Source of the DNA: Limanda limanda
Lineage: Eukaryota; Chordata; Actinopteri; Pleuronectiformes; Pleuronectidae
Length of the DNA: 64,000 bases
Direction of reading: 5' to 3'
Assembly (NCBI RefSeq): GCF_963576545.1
Contig: NC_083648.1
Span: 27,533,873-27,597,872, forward strand
Shown here: piece by piece, positions 48,787 to 61,100 of the stretch
Position numbering within the stretch: the stretch's first letter is position 1
Layout: every line of letters begins with the position of its first letter
The notes under the pieces: generated by a model
The model's database searches: none
What the model was told of the DNA's origin: nothing
What the model saw: only the letters and a program-made list of their open reading frames with translations
Program-made: the position numbers and the translations under genes

Positions 48787-49267
48787 CAAGTAGGCTCTAC
48801 CCCCACTAAATGGGGTAGCGCGCATCGATCGGTACTATCCTTGAGCTTCTACGACTTTCGGAAGGATTAGGGTTAGGGTTAGGGATGAAAGCACATAGGA
48901 GAAAGAGATATTCTTGAATAACTTTTTTTGTGAAGGTCGGAGAGACTTGCAAGTAGGCTCTACCCCCACTAAATGGGGTAGCGCGCATCGATCGGTACTA
49001 TCCTTGAGCTTCTACGACTTTCGGAAGGGTTAGGGTTAGGGTTAGGGATGAAAGCACATAGGAGAAAGAGATATTCTTGAATAACTTTTTTTGTGAAGGT
49101 CGGAGAGACTTGAAAAGTGGTTGCATCTGGACTAATTTGGGTCCTGCGGATCGATTGGTACCATCCCCGAGCTTGTACGACCTTCGGAAGAGGTCGACCG
49201 ACGAAATTCCCCCAAATCTGAGGAGATATTCTTGAATAACTTTTTTTGTGAAGGTCGGAGAGACTTG

Positions 49268-51198
49268 CAAGTAGGCTCTACCCCCACTAAATGTGGTAGC
49301 GCGCATCGATCGGTACCATTCTTGAGCTTCTACGACTTTCGGAAGGGTTAGGGTTAGGGTTAGGGATGAAAGCACATAGGAGAAAGAGATATTCTTGAAT
49401 AACTTTTTTTGTAAAGGTCGGAGAGACTTGCAAGTAGGCTCTACCCCCACTAAATGGGGTAGCGCGCATCGATCGGTACCATCCTTGAGCTTCTCCGACT
49501 TTCGGAAGGGTTAGGATTAGGGTTAGGGATGAAAGCACATAGGAGAAAGAGATATTCTTGAATAACTTTTTTTGTGAAGGTCGGAGAGACTTAGAAAGTG
49601 GTTGCATCTGGACTAATTTGGGTCCTGCGGATCGATTGGTACCATCCCCGAGCTTGTACGACCTTCGAAAGAGGTCGACCGACGAAATTCCCCCAAATCT
49701 GAGGAGATATTCTTGAATAACTTTTTTTTTGAAGGTCGGAGAGACTTGCAAGTAGGCTCTACCCCCACTAAATGGGGTAACGCGCATCGATCGGTACCAT
49801 CCTTGAGCTTCTCCGACTTTCGGAAGGGTTAGGGTTAGGGTTAGGGATGAAAGCACATAGGAGAAAGAGATATTCTTGAATAACTTTTTTTGTGAAGGTC
49901 GGAGAGACTTGCAAGTAGGCTCTACCCCCACTAAATGGGGTAGCGCGCATCGATCGGTACCATCCTTGAGCTTCTCCGACTTTCGGAAGGGTTAGGGTTA
50001 GGGTTAGGGATGAAAGCACATAGGAGAAAGAGATATTCTTGAATAACTTTTTTTGTGAAGGTCGGAGAGACTTGCAAGTAGGCTCTACCCCCACTAAATG
50101 GGGTAGCGCGCATCGATCGGTACTATCCTTGAGCTTCTACGACTTTCGGAAGGGTTAGGGTTAGGGTTAGGGATGAAAGCACATAGGAGAAAGAGATATT
50201 CTTGAATAACTTTTTTTGTGAAGGTCGGAGAGACTTGCAAGTAGGCTCTACCCCCACTAAATGGGGTAGCGCGCATCGATCGGTACCATCCTTGAGCTTC
50301 TCCGACTTTCGGAAGGGTTAGGGTGAGGGTTAGGGATGAAAGCACATAGGAGAAAGAGATATTCTTGAATAACTTTTTTTGTGAAGGTCGGAGAGACTTG
50401 GAAAGTGGTTGCATCTGGACTAATTTGGGTCCTGCGGATCGATTGGTACCATCCCCGAGCTTGTACGACCTTCGAAAGAGGTCGACCGACGAAATTCCCC
50501 CAAATCTGAGGAGATATTCTTGAATAACTTTTTTTTTGAAGGTCGGAGAGACTTGCAAGTAGGCTCTACCCCCACTAAATGGGGTAGCGCGCATCGATCG
50601 GTACCATCCTTGAGCTTCTCCGACTTTCGGAAGGGTTAGGGTTAGGGTTAGGGATGAAAGCACATAGGAGAAAGAGATATTCTTGAATAACTTTTTTTGT
50701 GAAGGTCGGAGAGACTTGCAAGTAGGCTCTACCCCCACTAAATGGGGTAGCGCGCATCGATCGGTACCATCCTTGAGCTTCTCCGACTTTCGGAAGGGTT
50801 AGGGTTAGGGTTAGGGATGAAAGCACATAGGAGAAAGAGATATTCTTGAATAACTTTTTTTGCGAAGGTCGGAGAGACTTGCAAGTAGGCTCTACCCCCA
50901 CTAAATGGGGTAGCGCGCATCGATCGGTACTATCCTTGAGCTTCTACGACTTTCGGAAGGGTTAGGGTTAGGGTTAGGGATGAAAGCACATAGGAGAAAG
51001 AGATATTCTTGAATAACTTTTTTTGTGAAGGTCGGAGAGACTTGCAAGTGGTTGCATCTGGACTAATTTGGGTCCTGCGGATCGATTGGTACCATCCCCG
51101 AGCTTGTACGACCTTCGGAAGAGGTCGACCGACGAAATTCCCCCAAATCTGAGGAGATATTCTTGAATAACTTTTTTTGTGAAGGTCGGAGAGACTTG
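49268..51198 (+). repeat. 1,931-bp tandem higher-order repeat, copy 1
   Basis: Order is A A B A A A A B A A A B, with B starts at 49594, 50401 and 51045. The block repeats from 51199 with the same unit order and shared variants: TGTGGTAG in the first A, TTTTGTAAAGG in its tail, GGATTAGGG in the second A, and the lengthened T tract in B. The last B is one base short (154 bp), giving 1,930 bp from unit sums plus neighbouring offsets of 1,931 bp. Confidence 0.82.
51045..51198 (+). repeat. 154-bp B with A-like start (chimeric junction)
   Basis: The only B that is not 155 bp. It opens CTTGCAAGTGGTTGC where other B units have CTTGGAAAGTGGTTGC, so its first bases look like the start of an A (CAAGTAGG) and it has lost one base. 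This is the expected footprint of an exchange or template switch between the first bases of an A and of a B. Confidence 0.82.
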
Positions 51199-52486
51199 CA
51201 AGTAGGCTCTACCCCCACTAAATGTGGTAGCGCGCATCGATCGGTACCATCCTTGAGCTTCTACGACTTTCGGAAGGGTTAGGGTTAGGGTTAGGGATGA
51301 AAGCACATAGGAGAAAGAGATATTCTTGAATAACTTTTTTTGTAAAGGTCGGAGAGACTTGCAAGTAGGCTCTACCCCCACTAAATGGGGTAGCGCGCAT
51401 CGATCGGTACCATCCTTGAGCTTCTCCGACTTTCGGAAGGGTTAGGATTAGGGTTAGGGATGAAAGCACATAGGAGAAAGAGATATTCTTGAATAACTTT
51501 TTTTGTGAAGGTCGGAGAGACTTAGAAAGTGGTTGCATCTGGACTAATTTGGGTCCTGCGGATCGATTGGTACCATCCCCGAGCTTGTACGACCTTCGAA
51601 AGAGGTCGACCGACGAAATTCCCCCAAATCTGAGGAGATATTCTTGAATAACTTTTTTTTTGAAGGTCGGAGAGACTTGCAAGTAGGCTCTACCCCCACT
51701 AAATGGGGTAGCGCGCATCGATCGGTACCATCCTTGAGCTTCTCCGACTTTCGGAAGGGTTAGGGTTAGGGTTAGGGATGAAAGCACATAGGAGAAAGAG
51801 ATATTCTTGAATAACTTTTTTTGTGAAGGTCGGAGAGACTTGCAAGTAGGCTCTACCCCCACTAAATGGGGTAGCGCGCATCGATCGGTACCATCCTTGA
51901 GCTTCTCCGACTTTCGGAAGGGTTAGGGTTAGGGTTAGGGATGAAAGCACATAGGAGAAAGAGATATTCTTGAATAACTTTTTTTGTGAAGGTCGGAGAG
52001 ACTTGCAAGTAGGCTCTACCCCCACTAAATGGGGTAGCGCGCATCGATCGGTACTATCCTTGAGCTTCTACGACTTTCGGAAGGGTTAGGGTTAGGGTTA
52101 GGGATGAAAGCACATAGGAGAAAGAGATATTCTTGAATAACTTTTTTTGTGAAGGTCGGAGAGACTTGCAAGTAGGCTCTACCCCCACTAAATGGGGTAG
52201 CGCGCATCGATCGGTACCATCCTTGAGCTTCTCCGACTTTCGGAAGGGTTAGGGTGAGGGTTAGGGATGAAAGCACATAGGAGAAAGAGATATTCTTGAA
52301 TAACTTTTTTTGTGAAGGTCGGAGAGACTTGGAAAGTGGTTGCATCTGGACTAATTTGGGTCCTGCGGATCGATTGGTACCATCCCCGAGCTTGTACGAC
52401 CTTCGAAAGAGGTCGACCGACGAAATTCCCCCAAATCTGAGGAGATATTCTTGAATAACTTTTTTTGTGAAGGTCGGAGAGACTTG
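51199..52486 (+). repeat. 1,931-bp higher-order repeat, partial copy 2
   Basis: Units follow copy 1: A 51199 (TGTGGTAG), A 51362 (GGATTAGGG), B 51525, four A units, B 52332. After 52486 the next A is a 157-bp unit rather than the 163-bp unit of copy 1, and a long A run follows instead of the B seen in copy 1, so the copy is incomplete. Confidence 0.82.
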
Positions 52487-52643
52487 CAAGTAGGCTCTAC
52501 CCCCACTAAATGGGGTAGCGCGCATCGATCGGTACCATCCTTGAGCTTCTCCGACTTTCGGAAGGGTTAGGGTTAGGGATGAAAGCACATAGGAGAAAGA
52601 GATATTCTTGAATAACTTTTTTTGTGAAGGTCGGAGAGACTTG
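52487..52643 (+). repeat. 157-bp A monomer (two TTAGGG)
   Basis: First unit of the 19-unit A run, directly after the B at 52332. Confidence 0.9.
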
Positions 52644-53132
52644 CAAGTAGGCTCTACCCCCACTAAATGGGGTAGCGCGCATCGATCGGTACCATCCTTG
52701 AGCTTCTCCGACTTTCGGAAGGGTTAGGGTTAGGGTTAGGGATGAAAGCACATAGGAGAAAGAGATATTCTTGAATAACTTTTTTTGTGAAGGTCGGAGA
52801 GACTTGCAAGTAGGCTCTACCCCCACTAAATGGGGTAGCGCGCATCGATCGGTACCATCCTTGAGCTTCTCCGACTTTCGGAAGGGTTAGGGTTAGGGTT
52901 AGGGATGAAAGCACATAGGAGAAAGAGATATTCTTGAATAACTTTTTTTGTGAAGGTCGGAGAGACTTGCAAGTAGGCTCTACCCCCACTAAATGGGGTA
53001 ACGCGCATCGATCGGTACCATCCTTGAGCTTCTCCGACTTTCGGAAGGGTTAGGGTTAGGGTTAGGGATGAAAGCACATAGGAGAAAGAGATATTCTTGA
53101 ATAACTTTTTTTGTGAAGGTCGGAGAGACTTG

Positions 53133-53289
53133 CAAGTAGGCTCTACCCCCACTAAATGGGGTAGCGCGCATCGATCGGTACCATCTTTGAGCTTCTCCGA
53201 CTTTCGGAAGGGTTAGGGTTAGGGATGAAAGCACATAGGAGAAAGAGATATTCTTGAATAACTTTTTTTGTGAAGGTCGGAGAGACTTG
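53133..53289 (+). repeat. 157-bp A monomer (two TTAGGG)
   Basis: Carries CCATCTTTGAGC in addition to the hexamer loss. Confidence 0.9.
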
Positions 53290-53941
53290 CAAGTAGGCTC
53301 TACCCCCACTAAATGGGGTAGCGCGCATCGATCGGTACCATCCTTGAGCTTCTCCGACTTTCGGAAGGGTTAGGGTTAGGGTTAGGGATGAAAGCACATA
53401 GGAGAAAGAGATATTCTTGAATAACTTTTTTTGTGAAGGTCGGAGAGACTTGCAAGTAGGCTCTACCCCCACTAAATGGGGTAGCGCGCATCGATCGGTA
53501 CCATCCTTGAGCTTCTCCGACTTTCGGAAGGGTTAGGGTTAGGGTTAGGGATGAAAGCACATAGGAGAAAGAGATATTCTTGAATAACTTTTTTTGTGAA
53601 GGTCGGAGAGACTTGCAAGTAGGCTCTACCCCCACTAAATGGGGTAGCGCGCATCGATCGGTACCATCCTTGAGCTTCTCCGACTTTCGGAAGGGTTAGG
53701 GTTAGGGTTAGGGATGAAAGCACATAGGAGAAAGAGATATTCTTGAATAACTTTTTTTGTGAAGGTCGGAGAGACTTGCAAGTAGGCTCTACCCCCACTA
53801 AATGGGGTAGCGCGCATCGATCGGTACTATCCTTGAGCTTCTACGACTTTCGGAAGGGTTAGGGTTAGGGTTAGGGATGAAAGCACATAGGAGAAAGAGA
53901 TATTCTTGAATAACTTTTTTTGTGAAGGTCGGAGAGACTTG

Positions 53942-55720
53942 CAAGTAGGCTCTACCCCCACTAAATGGGGTAGCGCGCATCGATCGGTACTATCCTTGAG
54001 CTTCTCCGACTTTCGGAAGGGTTAGGGTTAGGGTTAGGGATGAAAGCACATAGGAGAAAGAGATATTCTTGAATAACTTTTTTTGTGAAGGTCGGAGAGA
54101 CTTGCAAGTAGGCTCTACCCCATCTAAATGGGGTAGCGCGCATCGATCGGTACCATCCTTGAGCTTCTCCGACTTTCGGAAGGGTTAGGGTTAGGGATGA
54201 AAGCACATAGGAGAAAGAGATATTCTTGAATAACTTTTTTTGTGAAGGTCGGAGAGACTTGCAAGTAGGCTCTACCCCCACTAAATGGGGTAGCGCGCAT
54301 CGATCGGTACCATCCTTGAGCTTCTCCGACTTTCGGAAGGGTTAGGGTTAGGGTTAGGGATGAAAGCACATAGGAGAAAGAGATATTCTTGAATAACTTT
54401 TTTTGTGAAGGTCGGAGAGACTTGCAAGTAGGCTCTACCCCCACTAAATGGGGTAACGCGCATCGATCGGTACCATCTTTGAGCTTCTCCGACTTTCGGA
54501 AGGGTTAGGGTTAGGGTTAGGGATGAAAGCACATAGGAGAAAGAGATATTCTTGAATAACTTTTTTTGTGAAGGTCGGAGAGACTTGCAAGTAGGCTCTA
54601 CCCCCACTAAATGGGGTAGCGCGCATCGATCGGTACCATCCTTGAGCTTCTCCGACTTTCGGAAGGGTTAGGGTTAGGGTTAGGGATGAAAGCACATAGG
54701 AGAAAGAGATATTCTTGAATAACTTTTTTTGTGAAGGTCGGAGAGACTTGCAAGTAGGCTCTACCCCCACTAAATGGGGTAGCGCGCATCGATCGGTACC
54801 ATCCTTGAGCTTCTCCGACTTTCGGAAGGGTTAGGGTTAGGGTTAGGGATGAAAGCACATAGGAGAAAGAGATATTCTTGAATAACTTTTTTTGTGAAGG
54901 TCGGAGAGACTTGCAAGTAGGCTCTACCCCCACTAAATGGGGTAGCGCGCATCGATCGGTACCATCCTTGAGCTTCTCCGACTTTCGGAAGGGTTAGGGT
55001 TAGGGTTAGGGATGAAAGCACATAGGAGAAAGAGATATTCTTGAATAACTTTTTTTGTGAAGGTCGGAGAGACTTGCAAGTAGGCTCTACCCCCACTAAA
55101 TGGGGTAGCGCGCATCGATCAGTACCATCCTTGAGCTTCTCCGACTTTCGGAAGGGTTAGGGTTAGGGTTAGGGATGAAAGCACATAGGAGAAAGAGATA
55201 TTCTTGAAAAACTTTTTTTGTGAAGGTCGGAGAGACTTGCAAGTAGGCTCTACCCCCACTAAATGGGGTAGCGCGCATCGATCGGTACTATCCTTGAGCT
55301 TCTACGACTTTCGGAAGGGTTAGGGTTAGGGTTAGGGATGAAAGCACATAGGAGAAAGAGATATTCTTGAATAACTTTTTTTGTGAAGGTCGGAGAGACT
55401 TGCAAGTAGGCTCTACCCCCACTAAATGGGGTAGCGCGCATCGATCGGTACTATCCTTGAGCTTCTACGACTTTCGGAAGGGTTAGGGTTAGGGTTAGGG
55501 ATGAAAGCACATAGGAGAAAGAGATATTCTTGAATAACTTTTTTTGTGAAGGTCGGAGAGACTTGGAAAGTGGTTGCATCTGGACTAATTTGGGTCCTGC
55601 AGATCGATTGGTACCATCCCCGAGCTTGTACGACCTTCGGAAGAGGTCGACCGACGAAATTCCCCCAAATCTGAGGAGATATTCTTGAATAACTTTTTTT
55701 GTGAAGGTCGGAGAGACTTG
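53942..55720 (+). repeat. 1,779-bp tandem higher-order repeat, copy 1
   Basis: Ten A units (one of 157 bp at 54105) and one B (55566). Offsets to the following copy are 1,779 bp at first and 1,773 bp after a hexamer loss. Markers shared with the copy are TACTATCC combined with CTCCGAC in the first A, GTAACGCGC in the fourth, and CTTGAAAAAC in place of CTTGAATAAC near 55204. Confidence 0.84.
54105..54261 (+). repeat. 157-bp A monomer (two TTAGGG) with CCATCTAAATGG
   Basis: Besides the hexamer loss, the hairpin loop reads CATCTAAAT (54121-54129) where other A units have CCACTAAAT, a two-base change private to this unit. It lies in the same module position as 55884 and 38445. Confidence 0.9.
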
Positions 55721-55883
55721 CAAGTAGGCTCTACCCCCACTAAATGGGGTAGCGCGCATCGATCAGTACTATCCTTGAGCTTCTCCGACTTTCGGAAGGG
55801 TTAGGGTTAGGGTTAGGGATGAAAGCACATAGGAGAAAGAGATATTCTTGAATAACTTTTTTTGTGAAGGTCGGAGAGACTTG

Positions 55884-56040
55884 CAAGTAGGCTCTACCCC
55901 CACTAAATGGAGTAGCGCGCATCGATCGGTACCATCCTTGAGCTTCTCCGACTTTCGGAAGGGTTAGGGTTAGGGATGAAAGCACATAGGAGAAAGAGAT
56001 ATTCTTGAATAACTTTTTTTGTGAAGGTCGGAGAGACTTG
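55884..56040 (+). repeat. 157-bp A monomer (two TTAGGG)
   Basis: Copy of 54105 at an offset of 1,779 bp, without the loop change; has GGAGTAGC in the right hairpin arm. Confidence 0.9.
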
Positions 56041-56529
56041 CAAGTAGGCTCTACCCCCACTAAATGGGGTAGCGCGCATCGATCGGTACCATCCTTGAGC
56101 TTCTCCGACTTTCGGAAGGGTTAGGGTTAGGGTTAGGGATGAAAGCACATAGGAGAAAGAGATATTCTTGAATAACTTTTTTTGTGAAGGTCGGAGAGAC
56201 TTGCAAGTAGGCTCTACCCCCACTAAATGGGGTAACGCGCATCGATCGGTACCATCCTTGAGCTTCTCCGACTTTCGGAAGGGTTAGGGTTAGGGTTAGG
56301 GATGAAAGCACATAGGAGAAAGAGATATTCTTGAATAACTTTTTTTGTGAAGGTCGGAGAGACTTGCAAGTAGGCTCTACCCCCACTAAATGGGGTAGCG
56401 CGCATCGATCGGTACCATCCTTGAGCTTCTCCGACTTTCGGAAGGGTTAGGGTTAGGGTTAGGGATGAAAGCACATAGGAGAAAGAGATATTCTTGAATA
56501 ACTTTTTTTGTGAAGGTCGGAGAGACTTG

Positions 56530-56686
56530 CAAGTAGGCTCTACCCCCACTAAATGGGGTAGCGCGCATCGATCGGTACCATCCTTGAGCTTCTCCGACTT
56601 TCGGAAGGGTTAGGGTTAGGGATGAAAGCACATAGGAGAAAGAGATATTCTTGAATAACTTTTTTTGTGAAGGTCGGAGAGACTTG
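56530..56686 (+). repeat. 157-bp A monomer (two TTAGGG)
   Basis: No short counterpart in the preceding 1,779-bp copy; a private loss. Confidence 0.9.
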
Positions 56687-57982
56687 CAAGTAGGCTCTAC
56701 CCCCACTAAATGGGGTAGCGCGCATCGATCGGTACCATCCTTGAGCTTCTCCGACTTTCGGAAGGGTTAGGGTTAGGGTTAGGGATGAAAGCACATAGGA
56801 GAAAGAGATATTCTTGAATAACTTTTTTTGTGAAGGTCGGAGAGACTTGCAAGTAGGCTCTACCCCCACTAAATGGGGTAGCGCGCATCGATCGGTACCA
56901 TCCTTGAGCTTCTCCGACTTTCGGAAGGGTTAGGGTTAGGGTTAGGGATGAAAGCACATAGGAGAAAGAGATATTCTTGAAAAACTTTTTTTGTGAAGGT
57001 CGGAGAGACTTGCAAGTAGGCTCTACCCCCACTAAATGGGGTAGCGCGCATCGATCGGTACTATCTTTGAGCTTCTACGACTTTCGGAAGGGTTAGGGTT
57101 AGGGTTAGGGATGAAAGCACATAGGAGAAAGAGATATTCTTGAATAACTTTTTTTGTGAAGGTCGGAGAGACTTGCAAGTAGGCTCTACCCCCACTAAAT
57201 GGGGTAGCGCGCATCGATCGGTACTATCCTTGAGCTTCTACGACTTTCGGAAGGGTTAGGGTTAGGGTTAGGGATGAAAGCACATAGGAGAAAGAGATAT
57301 TCTTGAATAACTTTTTTTGTGAAGGTCGGAGAGACTTGCAAGTAGGCTCTACCCCCACTAAATGGGGTAGCGCGCATCGATCGGTACTATCCTTGAGCTT
57401 CTACGACTTTCGGAAGGGTTAGGGTTAGGGTTAGGGATGAAAGCACATAGGAGAAAGAGATATTCTTGAATAACTTTTTTTGTGAAGGTCGGAGAGACTT
57501 GGAAAGTGGTTGCATCTGGACTAATTTGGGTCCTGCGGATCGATTGGTACCATCCCCGAGCTTGTACGACCTTCGGAAGAGGTCGACCGACGAAATTCCC
57601 CCAAATCTGAGGAGATATTCTTGAATAACTTTTTTTGTGAAGGTCGGAGAGACTTGCAAGTAGGCTCTACCCCCACTAAATGGGGTAGCGCGCATCGATC
57701 GGTACCATCCTTGAGCTTCTCCGACTTTCGGAAGGGTTAGGGTTAGGGTTAGGGATGAAAGCACATAGGAGAAAGAGATATTCTTGAATAACCTTTTTTG
57801 TGAAGGTCGGAGAGACTTGCAAGTAGGCTCTACCCCCACTAAATGGGGTAGCGCGCATCGATCGGTACCATCCTTGAGCTTCTCCGACTTTCGGAAGGGT
57901 TAGGGTTAGGGTTAGGGATGAAAGCACATAGGAGAAAGAGATATTCTTGAATAACTTTTTTTGTGAAGGTCGGAGAGACTTG

Positions 57983-58139
57983 CAAGTAGGCTCTACCCCC
58001 ACTAAATGGGGTAGCGCGCATCGATCGGTACTATCCTTGAGCTTCTACGACTTTCGGAAGGGTTAGGGTTAGGGATGAAAGCACATAGGAGAAAGAGATA
58101 TTCTTGAATAACTTTTTTTGTGAAGGTCGGAGAGACTTG
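57983..58139 (+). repeat. 157-bp A monomer (two TTAGGG)
   Basis: Third copy of the short unit seen at 39417 and 42484. Confidence 0.9.
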
Positions 58140-61100
58140 CAAGTAGGCTCTACCCCCACTAAATGGGGTAGCGCGCATCGATCGGTACCATCCTTGAGCT
58201 TCTCCGACTTTCGGAAGGGTTAGGGTGAGGGTTAGGGATGAAAGCACATAGGAGAAAGAGATATTCTTGAATAACTTTTTTTGTGAAGGTCGGAGAGACT
58301 TGCAAGTAGGCTCTACCCCCACTAAATGGGATAGCACGCATCGATCGGTACCATCCTTGAGCTTCTCCGACTTTCGGAAGGGTTAGGGTTAGGGTTAGGG
58401 ATGAAAGCACATAGGAGAAAGAGATATTCTTGAATAACTTTTTTTGTGAAGGTCGGAGAGACTTGCAAGTAGGCTTTACCCCCACTAAATGGGCTAGCGC
58501 GCATCGATCAGTACCATCCTTGAGCTTCTCCGACTTTCGGAAGGGTTAGGGTTAGGGTTAGGGATGAAAGCACATAGGAGAAAGAGATATTCTTGAATAA
58601 CTTTTTTTGTGAAGGTCGGAGAGACTTGCAAGTAGGCTCTACCCCCACTAAATGGGCTAACGCGCATCGATCGGTACCATCCCTGAGCTTCTCCGACTTT
58701 CGGAAGGGTTAGGGTTAGGGTTAGGGATGAAAGCACATAGGAGAAAGAGATATTCTTGAATAACTTTTTTTGTGAAGGTCGGAGAGACTTGGAAAGTGGT
58801 TGCATCTGGACTAATTTGGGTCCTGCGGATCGATTGGTACCATCCCCGAGCTTGTACGACCTTCGGAAGAGGTCGACCGACGAAATTTTACCAAATCTGA
58901 GGAGATATTCTTGAATAACTTTTTTTGTGAAGGTCGGAGAGACTTGCAAGTAGGCTCTACCCCCACTAAATGGGGTAGCGCGCATCAATCGGTACCATCC
59001 TTGAGCTTCTCCGACTTTCGGAAGGGTTAGGGTTAGGGTTAGGGATGAAAGCACATAGGAGAAAGAGATATTCTTGAATAACTTTTTTTGTGAAGGTCGG
59101 AGAGACTTGCAAGTAGGCTCTACCCCCACTAAATGGGGTAGCGCGCATCGATCGGTACCATCCTTAAGCTTCTCCGACTTTCGGAAGGGTTAGGGTTAGG
59201 GTTAGGGATGAAAGCACATAGGAGAAAGAGATATTCTTGAATAACTTTTTTTGTGAAGGTCGGAGAGACTTGGAAAGTGGTTGCATCTGGACTAATTTGG
59301 GTCCTGCGGATCGATTGGTACCATCCCCGAGCTTGTACGACCTTCGGAAGAGGTCGACCGACGAAATTCCCCCAAATCTGAGGAGATATTCTTGAATAAC
59401 TTTTTTTGTGAAGGTCGGAGAGACTTGCAAGTAGGCTCTACCCCCACTAAATGGGGTAGCGCGCATCGATCGGTACCATCCTTGAGCTTCTCCGACTTTC
59501 GGAAGGGTTAGGGTTAGGGTTAGGGATGAAAGCACATAGGAGAAAGAGATATTCTTGAATAACTTTTTTTGTGAAGGTCGGAGAGACTTGCAAGTAGGCT
59601 CTACCCCCACTAAATGGGGTAGCGCGCATCGATCGGTACCATCCTTGAGCTTCTCCGACTTTTGGAAGGGTTAGGGTTAGGGTTAGGGATGAAAGCACAT
59701 AGGAGAAAGAGATATTCTTGAATAACTTTTTTTGTGAAGGTCGGAGAGACTTGCAAGTAGGCTCTACCCCCACTAAATGGGGTAGCGCGCATCGATCGGT
59801 ACCATCCTTGAGCTTCTCCGACTTTCGGAAGGGTTAGGGTTAGGGTTAGGGATGAAAGCACATAGGAGAAAGAGATATTCTTGAATAACTTTTTTTGTGA
59901 AGGTCGGAGAGACTTGCAAGTAGGCTCTACCCCCACTAAATGGGGTAGCGCGCATCGATCGGTACCATCCTTGAGCTTCTCCGACTTTCGGAAGGGTTAG
60001 GGTTAGGGTTAGGGATGAAAGCACATAGGAGAAAGAGATATTCTTGAATAACTTTTTTTGTGAAGGTCGGAGAGACTTGCAAGTAGGCTCTACCCCCACT
60101 AAATGGGGTAGCGCGCATCGATCGGTACCATCCTTGAGCTTCTCCGACTTTCGGAAGGGTTAGGGTTAGGGTTAGGGATGAAAGCACATAGGAGAAAGAG
60201 ATATTCTTGAATAACTTTTTTTGTGAAGGTCGGAGAGACTTGCAAGTAGGCTCTACCCCCACTAAATGGGGTAGCGCGCATCGATCGGTACCATCTTTGA
60301 GCTTCTCCGACTTTCGGAAGGGTTAGGGTTAGGGTTAGGGATGAAAGCACATAGGAGAAAGAGATATTCTTGAATAACTTTTTTTGTGAAGGTCGGAGAG
60401 ACTTGCAAGTAGGCTCTACCCCCACTAAATGGGGTAGCGCGCATCGATCGGTACTATCTTTGAGCTTCTACGACTTTCGGAAGGGTTAGGGTTAGGGTTA
60501 GGGATGAAAGCACATAGGAGAAAGAGATATTCTTGAATAACTTTTTTTGTGAAGGTCGGAGAGACTTGCAAGTAGGCTCTACCCCCACTAAATGGGGTAG
60601 CGCGCATCGATCGGTACTATCCTTGAGCTTCTACGACTTTCGGAAGGGTTAGGGTTAGGGTTAGGGATGAAAGCACATAGGAGAAAGAGATATTCTTGAA
60701 TAACTTTTTTTGTGAAGGTCGGAGAGACTTGGAAAGTGGTTGCATCTGGACTAATTTGGGTCCTGCGGATCGATTGGTACCATCCCCGAGCTTGTACGAC
60801 CTTCGGAAGAGGTCGACCGACGAAATTCCCCCAAATCTGAGGAGATATTCTTGAATAACTTTTTTTGTGAAGGTCGGAGAGACTTGCAAGTAGGCTCTAC
60901 CCCCACTAAATGTGGTAGCGCGCATCGATCGGTACCATCCTTGAGCTTCTACGACTTTCGGAAGGGTTAGGGTTAGGGTTAGGGATGAAAGCACATAGGA
61001 GAAAGAGATATTCTTGAATAACTTTTTTTGTGAAGGTCGGAGAGACTTGCAAGTAGGCTCTACCCCCACTAAATGGGGTAGCGCGCATCGATCGGTACCA

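Larger units (their letters stand above)
44736..49267 (+). repeat. A-rich segment, source or partner of the right-edge copy
   Basis: B units start at 46040, 46515, 47159 and 49113, with runs of eleven A units on both sides of the middle group. Distinctive units are an A with CTTTTGGAAGG near 44970, a 157-bp A at 46195, A units and a B with a lengthened T tract ending TTTTGAAGG (near 46650 and 47620), and a 169-bp A at 48618. All reappear in order in 59591-63804. Many A units between 47640 and 48617 are indistinguishable by eye. Confidence 0.85.
52487..53941 (+). repeat. Start of the longest A-only run
   Basis: Nine A units without a B, continuing into ten more up to 55565, so 19 A units in a row (52487-55565), the longest B-free stretch in the window. 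Two units here are 157 bp (52487 and 53133). GTAACGCGC marks the A at 52970, and CCATCTTTGAGC the A at 53133. Confidence 0.85.
55721..57656 (+). repeat. 1,936-bp tandem higher-order repeat, copy 2
   Basis: Eleven A units (157 bp at 55884 and 56530) and one B (57502). Relative to copy 1 it has one extra A (163 bp) and one more hexamer loss (6 bp), which accounts for the length difference of 157 bp. CTTGAAAAAC recurs near 56977. A private change is GGAGTAGC near 55910. Confidence 0.84.
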
